Part shown: piece by piece, positions 1 to 9,005 of the stretch
Numbering within the stretch: position 1 is the first letter of the stretch
How the letters are laid out: each line of letters opens with the position of its first letter
NCBI GenBank assembly: GCA_963843755.1
Contig: CAWJLS010000005.1
Span: forward strand, 372,001 to 436,000
DNA length: 64,000 nucleotides
Reading direction: 5' to 3'
From: CAWJLS01 sp963843755
Lineage (GTDB): Bacteria > Acidobacteriota > Thermoanaerobaculia > Multivoradales > DATKCC01
Notes under the pieces: model-generated
Told to the model about the DNA's origin: nothing
The model's input: the letters and a program-made list of their open reading frames with translations, nothing else
Databases searched by the model: none
Made by a program: the position numbers and the translations under genes

Positions 1-660
1 GGACGGCTGTTCGACGCGGTGGCGGCCCTGGCCGGTCTGGCCCCGGGAGCGGGCGCGGAGGGCGAGTCAGACGGGTCCGGCGGGCTGGACGAGCTCGGCG
101 AGCTCGGCGGAGCAGGCAGGGTGTCGTTCGAAGGGCAGGCGGCGATGGCGCTCGAGTTCGCCGCCGACCGGGCGGTCGGCGGTACCCCGCCGGCGACGTG
201 GGGGCCGGACGCCGCCTATCCGCTGCCGCTGGTGGAGGTCGGGGAGGAGGGCACGGCCGGCGCCGCGGACGGCCTCCTCTGGGAGCTCGACTGGCGCCCG
301 CTGGTCGATGCGGTCCTGGCCGACCTGGCCCACGGTGCCGGGCCCGAGACGATCGGGCTCCGCTTCCACGGCGCCCTGGTCGAGGCGATCGTCGCGGTCG
401 CCCGGGCGGTGGGGGAGCCGACGGTGGCGCTCTCCGGCGGCTGCTTCCAGAACCGGCTGCTCACCGAGTGGTGCGCCGGCGCCCTCGAGCGGGCCGGCTT
501 CGACGTCCTGCTCCACCGCCGGGTGCCGCCCAACGACGGCGGCATCGCCTTCGGCCAGGTGGCGGTGGCGACCGCGCGGTGTACGAGCCGAGAGAGATCC
601 CGCCCGGCGGGCGGACGAATCAGGAGTGGCAAGCGAGAGGAGAGCGGGTCATGTGCCTAG
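1..660 (+). CDS. hypF: HypF carbamoyltransferase, C-terminal part (5' end outside window)
   Basis: This frame is open from base 1, so only the C-terminal ~219 residues are present. HypF makes the thiocarbamate that HypE converts to the cyanide ligands of the NiFe centre. The fragment opens with GRLFDAVAAL and carries LSGGCFQN and PPNDGGIAFGQ, which are hallmark motifs of the HypF/Kae1-like carbamoyltransferase domain. Acylphosphatase, zinc-finger and YrdC domains must lie upstream. The last ~30 residues (Arg/Ser/Gly-rich) are not conserved-looking. The stop overlaps the hypC start by 10 bases, indicating translational coupling within the maturation operon. Confidence 0.93.
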   Translation, partial: GRLFDAVAALAGLAPGAGAEGESDGSGGLDELGELGGAGRVSFEGQAAMALEFAADRAVGGTPPATWGPDAAYPLPLVEVGEEGTAGAADGLLWELDWRPLVDAVLADLAHGAGPETIGLRFHGALVEAIVAVARAVGEPTVALSGGCFQNRLLTEWCAGALERAGFDVLLHRRVPPNDGGIAFGQVAVATARCTSRERSRPAGGRIRSGKREESGSCA

Positions 661-992
661 GAGTTCCGGGACAGGTGGTCGAGATCGAGGAGGACACGAT
701 CGGCATGCCCATGGGGACGGTGAGCTTCGGCGGCGTCACCAAGCGGGTCTGCTTCGCCTACACGCCGGAGGCCGCGGTCGGCGACTACGTGGTGGTCCAC
801 GTCGGGTTCGCCATCAGCCGGATCGACGAGCAGCAGGCTTGCCAGACCTGGGCCTACCTCGAGGAGATGGGGGAGCTGGGCGAGCTCGAGGTGTCCCAGC
901 CCGGGGCCGCCGGACAGGGCGTCGCGGCCGGGGAGGCCGGCGCCGCGGCGGACCGGCCCGGCGGCGGAGGTCGCCCGGGAGGCGCCTCGTGA
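651..992 (+). CDS. hypC: Hydrogenase assembly chaperone HypC
   Basis: Small chaperone that works with HypD to carry the Fe(CN)2CO unit to the hydrogenase large subunit. The protein begins MCLGVPGQV, the diagnostic HypC N-terminus whose Cys2 is the functional residue exposed after Met removal. That fixes the ATG at 651. It is 113 aa, longer than the usual 75-100, because an Ala/Gly/Glu-rich tail (from about residue 85) extends to the stop. The stop overlaps the hypD GTG (GTGA), so the tail is directly followed by hypD. Confidence 0.95.
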   Translation: MCLGVPGQVVEIEEDTIGMPMGTVSFGGVTKRVCFAYTPEAAVGDYVVVHVGFAISRIDEQQACQTWAYLEEMGELGELEVSQPGAAGQGVAAGEAGAAADRPGGGGRPGGAS

Positions 993-2074
993 AGTACGTC
1001 GACGAGTACCGGGACGAGGCGACGGCCGGCGAGCTGGTGGCGGCCATCCGGCGCCGGGTGACCCGCCCGTGGACGCTGATGGAGATCTGCGGCGGCCAGA
1101 CCCACACGGTGATCAAGTCGGGGATCGACCGGCTGCTGCCGGAGGAGGTGACCCTGGTTCACGGCCCGGGCTGCCCGGTCTGCGTCACGCCGCTCGAGCT
1201 GATCGACCGGGCGGTGGCGATCGCCCGGCGGCCGGAGGTCCTGTTCACCTCCTTCGGCGACATGCTGCGGGTGCCGGGCTCGGAGTGCGACCTGCTGTCG
1301 GTCAAGTCGGCGGGCGGCGACGTGCGGATGGTCTACTCGCCGCTCGACGCCGTGACCCTGGCCGAGCGCAACCCGGACCGCCAGGTGGTGTTCTTCGCGG
1401 TCGGCTTCGAGACGACGGCGCCGGCCAACGCCATGGCGGTCTGGAAGGCCCACAAGCTCGGCCTCGACAACTTCTCGATCCTCTCCTCCCACGTGCTGGT
1501 GCCGCCGGCCATGGAGGCGATCCTCTCCGCCCCGGACAACCGGGTCCAGGGCTTCCTCGCCGCCGGCCACGTCTGCGCGGTGATGGGCTTCTGGGAGTAC
1601 GAGCCGCTGGCCGAGCGCTTCCGGATCCCGATCGTGGTCACCGGGTTCGAGCCGGTCGACCTGCTGGAGGGCGTGCTGTGGACGGTGACGGCGCTCGAGG
1701 AGGGGCGCTGGGGGGTGGAGAACCAGTACCGGCGGGCCGTGATCCGGGAGGGCAACCGCCCGGCCCAGGAGCTGCTCGGCGAGGTGTTCGAGGTCTGTGA
1801 CCGGCCGTGGCGCGGCATCGGCACGATCCCGGCCAGCGGCCTGGCGCTCAAGCCGGCCTTCGCCCGCTACGACGCCGCCCGCCGCTTCCCGGCCGAGGGC
1901 CCGCCGCCGGAGGAGCCGGCCGAATGCATCGCCGGCGAGATCCTGCGCGGGCTCAAGCGGCCCCACGAATGTTCGGCCTTCGGCGGTCGCTGTACGCCGG
2001 AGCGCCCCCTCGGCGCGCCCATGGTCTCGTCCGAGGGTGCCTGTGCCGCCTACCACCGCTACGGGAGGGTGTGA
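989..2074 (+). CDS. hypD: Hydrogenase formation protein HypD
   Basis: HypD is the iron-sulfur scaffold that, with HypC and HypE, assembles the Fe(CN)2CO moiety. The 361-aa length is typical. Visible motifs are CGGQTH (residues 34-39), GPGCPVC (59-65, redox/active-site cysteines), GFETTAP, and a C-terminal cysteine-rich segment (AECIAG, HECSAFGGRC) that ligates the [4Fe-4S] cluster. The GTG start overlaps the hypC stop by 4 bases, and the stop shares one base with the hypE ATG. Confidence 0.96.
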   Translation: MKYVDEYRDEATAGELVAAIRRRVTRPWTLMEICGGQTHTVIKSGIDRLLPEEVTLVHGPGCPVCVTPLELIDRAVAIARRPEVLFTSFGDMLRVPGSECDLLSVKSAGGDVRMVYSPLDAVTLAERNPDRQVVFFAVGFETTAPANAMAVWKAHKLGLDNFSILSSHVLVPPAMEAILSAPDNRVQGFLAAGHVCAVMGFWEYEPLAERFRIPIVVTGFEPVDLLEGVLWTVTALEEGRWGVENQYRRAVIREGNRPAQELLGEVFEVCDRPWRGIGTIPASGLALKPAFARYDAARRFPAEGPPPEEPAECIAGEILRGLKRPHECSAFGGRCTPERPLGAPMVSSEGACAAYHRYGRV

Positions 2075-3228
2075 TGACCACCGAGACGAAGCGATCCGAC
2101 CCGGGCTCCACCGCGGCAGAGGGTTCATCCCTCGGCGCGGGTTCTTCCCTGGCCACGGGTGCTGCCTGCCCGATCCCGCTGTCCGACTATCCGACCGTCC
2201 AGCTCGCCCACGGCGGCGGGGGACGCATGTCCCAACGGCTGATCGAGGGGATGTTCGTGCCGGCGTTCGACAACCCGACGCTCTCGGCCCTGGCCGACGG
2301 CGCGGTGCTGTCGCTCGCCGACCTGACCGCGTTCGGCGCCGGGGCCCGGACGGGCGGCCGGCTGGCCCTGTCGACCGACTCGTTCGTCGTCCGGCCGCTG
2401 TTCTTCCCGGGCGGCGACATCGGCTCGCTCGCCGTCCACGGCACGGTCAACGACGTCGCCATGTGCGGCGCCCGGCCGCTGGCCCTCACCGCCGGCTTCA
2501 TCCTGGAGGAGGGCTTCCCGATGGCCGACCTGTGGCGCGTCGTCGGCTCCATGCGCGACGCCGCGGCCGCGGCCGGCGTGCCGGTGGTCACCGGGGACAC
2601 CAAGGTGGTCGACCGGGGCAAGGGGGACGGGATCTACATCAACACCACCGGCATCGGCCTGGTGCCCGGCGGCCTCTCGGTCGGCCCGGACCGGGCCCGG
2701 CCGGGCGACCTGGTGGTGATCAACGGCGCCATCGCCGAGCACGGCATCGCCATCATGTCGGTGCGCGAGGGGCTGGAGTTCGACACGGCCGTCGAGAGCG
2801 ATTCGGCGGCGCTCCACCGGATGACCGGCGAGCTGCTGGAGGTGCTCGGTCCGGCGGTCCGCGTGCTGCGCGACCCGACCCGGGGCGGGCTGGCGAGCGC
2901 CCTCAACGAGATCGCCGCCCTCTCGGGCGCCGGCGTCCGCCTCGACGAGCGCGCCCTGCCGATCGCCGAGCAGGTGCGCGGCGCCTGCGAGATCCTCGGC
3001 TTCGATCCGCTGTACGTGGCCAACGAAGGCAAGTGCCTGGCGATCGTCGAGCGCGAGCGGGGGGAGGAGGCGGTCGAGATCATGCGCCGGCACCCGGAAG
3101 GGCGCGGGGCGACGGTGATCGGCGAGGTGGTGGCGGAGCACGCCGGAACCGTGGTGCTGCGCAGCGGGATCGGCGGCGAGCGGGTGGTCGACATGCTGTC
3201 CGGAGAGCAGCTTCCGCGGATCTGCTGA
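2074..3228 (+). CDS. hypE: Hydrogenase expression/formation protein HypE
   Basis: PurM-like ATPase that dehydrates the thiocarboxamide on its C-terminal cysteine to thiocyanate, the CN- donor. The protein (384 aa) has a ~35-residue non-conserved N-terminal extension before QLAHGGGG, the ATP-binding loop. The C-terminus PRIC (381-384) carries the essential terminal Cys. The ATG overlaps the hypD stop (TGATG). The next gene lies 173 bases downstream, so the hyp and structural genes may be separate transcripts. Confidence 0.95.
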   Translation: MTTETKRSDPGSTAAEGSSLGAGSSLATGAACPIPLSDYPTVQLAHGGGGRMSQRLIEGMFVPAFDNPTLSALADGAVLSLADLTAFGAGARTGGRLALSTDSFVVRPLFFPGGDIGSLAVHGTVNDVAMCGARPLALTAGFILEEGFPMADLWRVVGSMRDAAAAAGVPVVTGDTKVVDRGKGDGIYINTTGIGLVPGGLSVGPDRARPGDLVVINGAIAEHGIAIMSVREGLEFDTAVESDSAALHRMTGELLEVLGPAVRVLRDPTRGGLASALNEIAALSGAGVRLDERALPIAEQVRGACEILGFDPLYVANEGKCLAIVERERGEEAVEIMRRHPEGRGATVIGEVVAEHAGTVVLRSGIGGERVVDMLSGEQLPRIC

Positions 3229-3310
3229 TGTTCTTACCAGCGACCGCGGCCCACTGAGCCCTACCCCCGGGGAGAGGAGACGACCTACCTTTCGGCGTGC
3301 GCACTCCCGC

Positions 3311-3360
3311 CTCAAAACATATTCGGACTTCCTGGTCTCAAATCATAGAAAAGGCACCAA
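3311..3360 (+). promoter_or_regulatory. AT-rich island before the hydrogenase structural genes; candidate promoter
   Basis: The hypE to small-subunit gap holds a stretch that is much richer in A/T than its surroundings (CTCAAAACATATTCGG and AATCATAGAAAAGG). A weak -35/-10 pair (TTCGGA, 17 bases, CATAGA) can be drawn, but it matches the consensus poorly. I see no sigma-54 GG/GC pair. Inference: a separate promoter for the structural operon. Confidence 0.25.
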
Positions 3361-3401
3361 GGTCGTCACACTCCTCCCCATTGATCATCAGGAGGGCGCG
3401 C

Positions 3402-4547
3402 ATGCTGGATCTCGGTCTCACACCGACCAAGCTGGACGACGAAGTTCTGGGCAGAGGCGTCGATCGCCGGAGCTTCCTCAAACTCTGTACGCTGGCCGCC
3501 GCGGCCGTCGGTCTTCCCGCCTCCGCGGGCAAGCTGATGGCGGAGCAGGCGGCCAAGGGGCTCAAGCCTTCGGTCATCTGGCTCTCGTTCCAGGAGTGCA
3601 CGGGGTGCTCCGAAACGCTGCTCAGGACCTCCCGCCCGCAGCTCGACGAGCTGATCCTGGACCTGATCTCCCTCGACTACCACGAGGCGCTCATGGCGCC
3701 GTCGGGCCACCTCGCCGAGGAGGCGCGGCAGCAGGCCATGGACGCCAACGACGGCAAGTTCGTGCTGGTCGTCGAAGGCGCGATCTCGACCGCGGACGGC
3801 GGCATCTACTGCAAGGTCGGTGGACGGACCGCCCTCGAAACGGTCAAGGAGGCGGCCGACCGGGCCGGCGCGATCATCGCCATCGGCTCGTGCGCGTCGT
3901 GGGGCGGCATCCCGTCCTCGCCGCCGAACCCGACCGGCGCCCAGGGCGCGCCCCAGGTCCTCGAAGGCAAGACGGTGGTGACGATTCCCGGCTGCCCGCC
4001 CAACCCGTACAACTTCCTCGGCACTGTGCTCCAGTACGCCACCTTCGGCACGCTACCCGAGCTCGACGAAAAAGGCCGGCCGACCTACGCCTACGGCCGC
4101 ACGATCCACGAGCACTGCCCGCGCCGCGCCCATTTCGACGCCGGCGAGTTCGTCCTCCAGTACGGCGACGCCGGGCACCGCCTGGGCTGGTGCCTCTACA
4201 AGATGGGCTGTAAGGGTCCCCAGACCCACGCGCCCTGCTCGGTCGAGCATTTCAACGAGATGGTCGACGCCTGGCCGATCGGCCTGGGCCATCCGTGCTT
4301 CGGCTGCACCGAAGAGACGCTGGCCTTCAAGGTGCCGATGCACGACACCGTGCAGATCGACCGGGCGACGCCGCCCGACACCTACGCGCCGATCCATGCC
4401 GAGCAGGGCAAGGCGAGCCCGCTGGCCGCCGGCGTCGCCGGCGCGGTGGTCGGCGGAGTCGTCGGCGCCGGGCTGATGGCGGCCAAGAAGCTGGGCGCCG
4501 ACGCTCCCACACACGATGGGGACGACACGACTGACGAGGAGGGCTGA
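3402..4547 (+). CDS. hybO: [NiFe]-hydrogenase small subunit (HybO-type), Tat-exported, C-terminally anchored
   Basis: Electron-transfer subunit of a periplasmic membrane-bound hydrogenase. The ATG at 3402 follows a strong AGGAGGG and gives a Tat motif DRRSFLK at residues 21-27. Cluster ligands are visible: proximal cluster in ECTGC (65-69), GSCASWGG (C164) and PGCPPNP (C198); distal cluster H236, C239, C264, C270; medial cluster C279, C299, C302. A hydrophobic Gly/Ala/Val helix (about 341-361) forms the C-terminal membrane anchor. The motif is ECTGC, not ECTCC, so the extra cysteines of oxygen-tolerant enzymes are lacking. Gene order matches hybO-A-B-C-D. Confidence 0.95.
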   Translation: MLDLGLTPTKLDDEVLGRGVDRRSFLKLCTLAAAAVGLPASAGKLMAEQAAKGLKPSVIWLSFQECTGCSETLLRTSRPQLDELILDLISLDYHEALMAPSGHLAEEARQQAMDANDGKFVLVVEGAISTADGGIYCKVGGRTALETVKEAADRAGAIIAIGSCASWGGIPSSPPNPTGAQGAPQVLEGKTVVTIPGCPPNPYNFLGTVLQYATFGTLPELDEKGRPTYAYGRTIHEHCPRRAHFDAGEFVLQYGDAGHRLGWCLYKMGCKGPQTHAPCSVEHFNEMVDAWPIGLGHPCFGCTEETLAFKVPMHDTVQIDRATPPDTYAPIHAEQGKASPLAAGVAGAVVGGVVGAGLMAAKKLGADAPTHDGDDTTDEEG

Positions 4548-4548
4548 G

Positions 4549-5463
4549 ATGGCTCTCGACCGCCGTTCCGTGCTCAAAGGGGCCTTCGCGGCCGGCGCAG
4601 CCGGGGTGACGGGAGTGGCGGGGACCGGGCCGGCACGGGCCAGCGAGCGGGTCGAAGCACCCGCGGACGCCGTCGGACTGCTCTACGACTCGACCAAGTG
4701 CATCGGCTGCAAGACCTGCGTGGTCGCCTGCCAGGACGCCAACGGCCTGCCGCGCGACACCCGCCAGGACCCGCTCCACGACGCGCCGCTCGACCTGAAC
4801 GAGCGCGCCAAGACGGTGATCAAGCTGTTCCGTGACGACGACGACGGCCGGGTGGCCTTCGTCAAGGCGCAGTGCATGCACTGCCTCGACCCCGGCTGTG
4901 TCAACGCCTGCATGCTGGGCGCCCTCCAGAAGCGCGAGCTCGGCATCGTCACCTGGGACCCGAGCCGCTGCATCGGCTGCCGGTACTGCGAGATCGCCTG
5001 CTCGTTCGAGGTGCCGAAGTTCGAGTGGGAGTCCCGGGCGCCGCGGATCATCAAGTGCGAGATGTGCAACCACCGGTTGGCCGAAGGGCTGGAGCCGGCG
5101 TGCACCACGGTCTGCCCGGCCCACGCCGTGATCTACGGCAAGCGGGCCGACCTGCTGGCCGAGGCGAAGCAGCGCATCGCCGACAACCCCGGCCGGTACC
5201 AGGACCACGTCTTCGGCGAGACCGAGGGCGGCGGCACCCAGTGCCTGCTCCTGGCGCCGTCCAACGTCGAGTACACCGAGCTCGGCCTGCCCGACCTGGG
5301 CGACCGGCCGACGGCCCACCTCTCGCGGACCGTCCAGCACACGGTCTACAAGGGGTTCGTCGCGCCGGTGGCGCTCTACGGCCTGCTCGGCTTCGTGCTG
5401 TGGAAGAACCGCCGGCAGGCGGCCATCCAGGGTGAGGGAGACGGCGAGGAGGAGCGCTCATGA
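4549..5463 (+). CDS. hybA: Hydrogenase ferredoxin-like subunit HybA (four [4Fe-4S])
   Basis: Periplasmic iron-sulfur protein linking the small subunit to the membrane quinone module. The 304-aa product has a Tat-like motif DRRSVLK (residues 4-10). Sixteen cysteines fall in four clusters' worth of motifs: C51/54/57/61, C109/112/117/121, C141/144/147/151, C170/173/185/189. A C-terminal hydrophobic segment (about 272-288) is a membrane anchor, as in HybA. It starts one base after the small-subunit stop and its stop overlaps the next ATG (ATGA). Confidence 0.94.
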   Translation: MALDRRSVLKGAFAAGAAGVTGVAGTGPARASERVEAPADAVGLLYDSTKCIGCKTCVVACQDANGLPRDTRQDPLHDAPLDLNERAKTVIKLFRDDDDGRVAFVKAQCMHCLDPGCVNACMLGALQKRELGIVTWDPSRCIGCRYCEIACSFEVPKFEWESRAPRIIKCEMCNHRLAEGLEPACTTVCPAHAVIYGKRADLLAEAKQRIADNPGRYQDHVFGETEGGGTQCLLLAPSNVEYTELGLPDLGDRPTAHLSRTVQHTVYKGFVAPVALYGLLGFVLWKNRRQAAIQGEGDGEEERS

Positions 5464-6683
5464 GCACCCACACCGCGGTCGGCGGCCGGGTCGACACCCG
5501 CGCCGCGCGCATCCTGCTCGTGCTCGTCCTGCTCGGCTTCGCCGCCGTGGTCTGGCGCTTCGCCGCCGGCCTCGGGGCGTCGACGGGGCTTTCGAGCGGC
5601 TACCCGTTCGGCATCTGGATCGCGTTCGACGTGGTCACCGGCACGGCGCTCGCCTGCGGCGGCTATGCGGTGGCGATCCTGGTCTACGTGCTCAACAAGG
5701 GCAAGTACCACCCGCTGGTCCGTCCGGCGATCCTGACCAGCGCCCTCGGCTATACCTTGGGCGGCCTCGCGGTGGCGGTCGACGTCGGCCGGCCGTGGTG
5801 GATCTGGAAGGTGCCGCTGTTCTTCTGGCGCTGGAACCCGAACTCGGCGCTGCTCGAGGTCGCGCTGTGCATCATGGCCTACATCCTGGTGCTCTGGGTG
5901 GAGCTCTCGCCGGCGTTTCTCGAGAGCTGGGAGACGGACGACGCCCATCCGAAGCTCTCCCGCTTCGCCAAGCAGGCGCGCCCGAAGGTGGAGAAGGCGC
6001 TGCTCTGGGTGATCGCCCTCGGCCTGGTGCTGCCGTCGATGCACCAGTCGTCGCTGGGCACGGTCATGCTGATCGCCGGCTGGAAGCTCCATCCGCTGTG
6101 GAACACGCCGATGATCCCGTTGCTCTTCCTCATCGGCTGTGTCGCCATGGGGTACGGGGTGGTCGCCATGGAGTCGCTGCTTTCGTCCAAGGTCTTCGGC
6201 CGCAAGCAGGAGACCGCGATGCTCGGCTCCCTGGCCGGTGCCGCGGCGATCACCCTGGTGATCTGGCTGGTCCTCCGGCTGGTCGACGTGGCGGTTCGCG
6301 GGGTGCTGCCGACCGCCTTCGAGGCCAGCTCCTACGCCTTCTGGTTCTGGCTCGAGATCGCCCTGGCGGCGTGGCCGCTGCTGCTGCTCCTGTCGAAGGC
6401 GCGGCGCCGCAACCCGGGCGTCCTGTTCCAGACCGCCCTCTGGATGGTGGTGGGCGGCGCCGTGTTCCGCTTCAACACGTATCTGAGCGGCTTCAACCCG
6501 GGCGACAACTGGTCCTACGTGCCGACGATCCCCGAGCTGCTGGTGACGCTCGGATTCGTCTCCGCCGAGATCCTCGGCTACCTCTGGGTCGTCAAGCGAT
6601 TCCCGATCCTCTCCGGTGAGCCGGCCTCCGGTCACCGGACGAAGAGCGGTGGCTCGACCCGTCCCGCGCACGCCCGAACCTGA
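5460..6683 (+). CDS. hybB: Hydrogenase integral membrane subunit HybB (NrfD/PsrC family)
   Basis: Quinone-interacting membrane protein of 407 aa, close to E. coli HybB (~392 aa). It has about ten hydrophobic helices, beginning with residues 16-36, and the NrfD-family pattern YPFGIWIAFD near residue 50. It has no haem-binding histidine pattern of HyaC-type cytochrome b, so electrons pass from HybA directly to the quinone pool. The ATG overlaps the hybA stop and follows GAGGAGG. The C-terminus (Arg/Ser/Thr-rich) is cytoplasmic and variable. Confidence 0.92.
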   Translation: MSTHTAVGGRVDTRAARILLVLVLLGFAAVVWRFAAGLGASTGLSSGYPFGIWIAFDVVTGTALACGGYAVAILVYVLNKGKYHPLVRPAILTSALGYTLGGLAVAVDVGRPWWIWKVPLFFWRWNPNSALLEVALCIMAYILVLWVELSPAFLESWETDDAHPKLSRFAKQARPKVEKALLWVIALGLVLPSMHQSSLGTVMLIAGWKLHPLWNTPMIPLLFLIGCVAMGYGVVAMESLLSSKVFGRKQETAMLGSLAGAAAITLVIWLVLRLVDVAVRGVLPTAFEASSYAFWFWLEIALAAWPLLLLLSKARRRNPGVLFQTALWMVVGGAVFRFNTYLSGFNPGDNWSYVPTIPELLVTLGFVSAEILGYLWVVKRFPILSGEPASGHRTKSGGSTRPAHART

Positions 6684-6724
6684 ACGACGATCCGAGATCA
6701 GCACGCGAGGAGAGAGAACGAACC

Positions 6725-8425
6725 ATGGCGCAACGCATCACGATCGATCCGATCACCCGCATCGAAGGCCATCTCCGCATCGACGTGGAGGTGGACGGAG
6801 GCAAGGTCCGCAACTCCTGGTCGTCCGGCCAGATGTGGCGGGGCATCGAGCTCATCCTGCAGGGCCGCGACCCCCGGGACGCCTATCTCTTCACCCAGCG
6901 CATCTGCGGCGTGTGCACCACGGTGCACGCCATCGCCTCGGTGCGCGCGGTGGAGAACGCCCTCGGGCTGGAGATCCCGCTCAACGCCCAGCTCATCAGG
7001 AACGTCATCGTCTCCGCCCACGCCCTGCACGACCACATCGTGCACTTCTACCACCTGTCGGCGCTCGACTGGGTCGACGTCACCAAGGCGCTCGACGGCG
7101 ACCCGGCGAAGACCGCGGCGCTCGCCCAGAGCCTGTCCGACTGGCCGGGCAACAGCGTCAAGCAGTTCACGGCCGTCAAGGCCAAGCTCAAGGGTCTGGT
7201 CGAGAGCGGCCAGCTCGGCATCTTCACCAACGGCTACTGGGGTCACCCGGCGATGCACCTGTCGCCGGAGGTCAACCTGCTGGCGGTCTCCCACTACCTC
7301 CAGGCGCTCGAGTACCAGCGCAAGGCGAACCAGGTGGTGGCGATCCTCGGCTCGAAGACCCCCCACATCCAGAACCTGGCCGTCGGCGGCGTGGCCAACG
7401 CCATCAACCTGGACAACGAGGCCACGCTGAAGATGGACAAGATCTACGCCATCAAGGATCTCCTGACCGAGGTCCAGGCGTTCGTCCACCAGGTGTACCT
7501 GCCGGACGTCATCGCCATCGGCGCCATGTACCCGGAGTGGCTGGGCTACGGCGCCGGCGTGACCAACTACCTGGCGGTGCCGGACCTGCCGCTCGATGCG
7601 GCGGGGTCGAAGTTCAGCCTGCCGGGCGGCACGATCATGAACGCCGACCTGGCCACCTACAAGCCGATCACGAGCTTCACCGACCCCTACTTCCGCGACA
7701 ACGTGGCCGAGGGCATCGCCCACTCCTGGTACGACGGCGACTGGAGCCGCCACCCGTGGGAGGAGGAGACGGTTCCCCACTACACGGACTTCGAGGACGA
7801 CGGCAAGTACTCGTGGGTCAAGGCGCCCCGCTTCGACGGCAAGCCGATGCAGGTCGGGCCGCTGGCCCAGGTGCTGGTGGGTTACGCCTCGGGCGACGAG
7901 AAGATCAAGAAGTACCTCGACTTCGCCCTCGGCGAGGCGTCGAAGATCGCGGGCGCGAAGCTGACGCCGGCGGTCTGCCACTCGACCCTCGGGCGCCACC
8001 TGGCGCGGGCGGTGCGGGCGGCGGCGATCTCCGACCACGCCCTCGAGCACTGGCAGATGCTGGCCAGCAACATCGGCTCCGGCGACACCGACATCTTCAT
8101 CCCGTGGGAGTACCCGTCGGGCGAGCAGCAGGGCTTCGGCTTCCACGAGGCGCCCCGCGGCACGCTGTCCCACTGGGTGGTGATCGAGAACGGCAAGATC
8201 AAGAACTACCAGGCGGTGGTGCCGTCCACCTGGAACGCCGGTCCGCGTGACGCGGAAGGGCACATGGGGCCGTACGAGGCCTCGCTGCTCGGTAACCCGG
8301 TGGCCGACCCGTCGCACCCGCTCGAAGTGGTGCGGACCGTCCACTCCTTCGACCCCTGCCTGGCCTGCGCCATCCACACCCTCGACCCCGAGGGCAACGA
8401 GGTGGCCCGGGTCAAGGCGCTTTGA
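6725..8425 (+). CDS. hybC: [NiFe]-hydrogenase large subunit (catalytic, HybC-type)
   Basis: Catalytic subunit (566 aa) holding the NiFe(CN)2CO site. The L1 motif RICGVC (C61, C64) and the L2 motif DPCLACAIH (C545, C548, H551) provide the four cysteine ligands of nickel. After H551 lies a 15-residue tail beginning TLDPEG, the extension removed by the maturation protease encoded next. There is no signal peptide: it is expected to be exported by Tat with the small subunit. A good GAGGAGAGA precedes the ATG. Confidence 0.97.
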   Translation: MAQRITIDPITRIEGHLRIDVEVDGGKVRNSWSSGQMWRGIELILQGRDPRDAYLFTQRICGVCTTVHAIASVRAVENALGLEIPLNAQLIRNVIVSAHALHDHIVHFYHLSALDWVDVTKALDGDPAKTAALAQSLSDWPGNSVKQFTAVKAKLKGLVESGQLGIFTNGYWGHPAMHLSPEVNLLAVSHYLQALEYQRKANQVVAILGSKTPHIQNLAVGGVANAINLDNEATLKMDKIYAIKDLLTEVQAFVHQVYLPDVIAIGAMYPEWLGYGAGVTNYLAVPDLPLDAAGSKFSLPGGTIMNADLATYKPITSFTDPYFRDNVAEGIAHSWYDGDWSRHPWEEETVPHYTDFEDDGKYSWVKAPRFDGKPMQVGPLAQVLVGYASGDEKIKKYLDFALGEASKIAGAKLTPAVCHSTLGRHLARAVRAAAISDHALEHWQMLASNIGSGDTDIFIPWEYPSGEQQGFGFHEAPRGTLSHWVVIENGKIKNYQAVVPSTWNAGPRDAEGHMGPYEASLLGNPVADPSHPLEVVRTVHSFDPCLACAIHTLDPEGNEVARVKAL

Positions 8426-8459
8426 AGCGCACGGTTCGCGCACTCCCCTCGGTGATCCG

Positions 8460-9005
8460 ATGGCGAACCGCAACGTGTTCATTCTCGGCCTCGGCGGCGT
8501 CCTGATGGGCGACGACGGGATCGGCCCCTGGGTCGTCCGCCACCTGGCGGCGACCTGGGAGCTGCCCCCCGAGGTCTCCGTGCTCGACGGCGGCACTCCC
8601 GGCCCCGACCTGGTGGACTACCTGGTGGGCCGTGAGGCGGTGATCCTGGTCGACGCCATCCGCGGCCAGGGCGTGCCCGGCACCGTGCGGATCTACCGCA
8701 AGGAAGAGCTCGCCCGGGTGGCGGTGCTGCCGCGCCTCTCTCCCCACGACCCCGATCTGCCCCAGGCGCTCCTGACCGCCGAGCTGGCGGGGGACCCGCC
8801 GCGGGAGGTCGTGCTGGTCGGCGTCATCCCCAAGCAGGTGGAGGCGGGCACCGAGCTCAGCCCGGAGCTGCGGGCGGCGGTGCCGGCGATCGAGGCCGCC
8901 GTGCTCGGCGAGCTCGAGCGCCTGGGCATCACGCTGCGCCTGCGCCGGCGGCCGCTCGACGCCGAGATCTGGTGGGAGCGGCGGGAGGTCGCCCACCATG
9001 CATGA
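8460..9005 (+). CDS. hybD: Hydrogenase maturation endopeptidase HybD (M52)
   Basis: Cleaves the C-terminal tail of the large subunit after nickel insertion. The 181-aa protein has the family layout: ILGLGGVLMGDDGIG at the N-terminus, VLDGGTPG, LVDAI, SPHDPDL, and GVIPKQ. Candidate nickel-sensing ligands by family analogy are D19 (Glu16 in E. coli HybD), D65 and H96. Asp in place of the usual Glu is a small deviation. The ATG is 34 bases after hybC, and the 3' end overlaps hypA by 8 bases. Confidence 0.93.
   Translation: MANRNVFILGLGGVLMGDDGIGPWVVRHLAATWELPPEVSVLDGGTPGPDLVDYLVGREAVILVDAIRGQGVPGTVRIYRKEELARVAVLPRLSPHDPDLPQALLTAELAGDPPREVVLVGVIPKQVEAGTELSPELRAAVPAIEAAVLGELERLGITLRLRRRPLDAEIWWERREVAHHA

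Noticed and set aside
3402..4547. Oxygen-tolerant (group 1d-like) hydrogenase
   Set aside because: The proximal-cluster motif is ECTGC and the later one GSCASWGG; the two supernumerary cysteines are absent.
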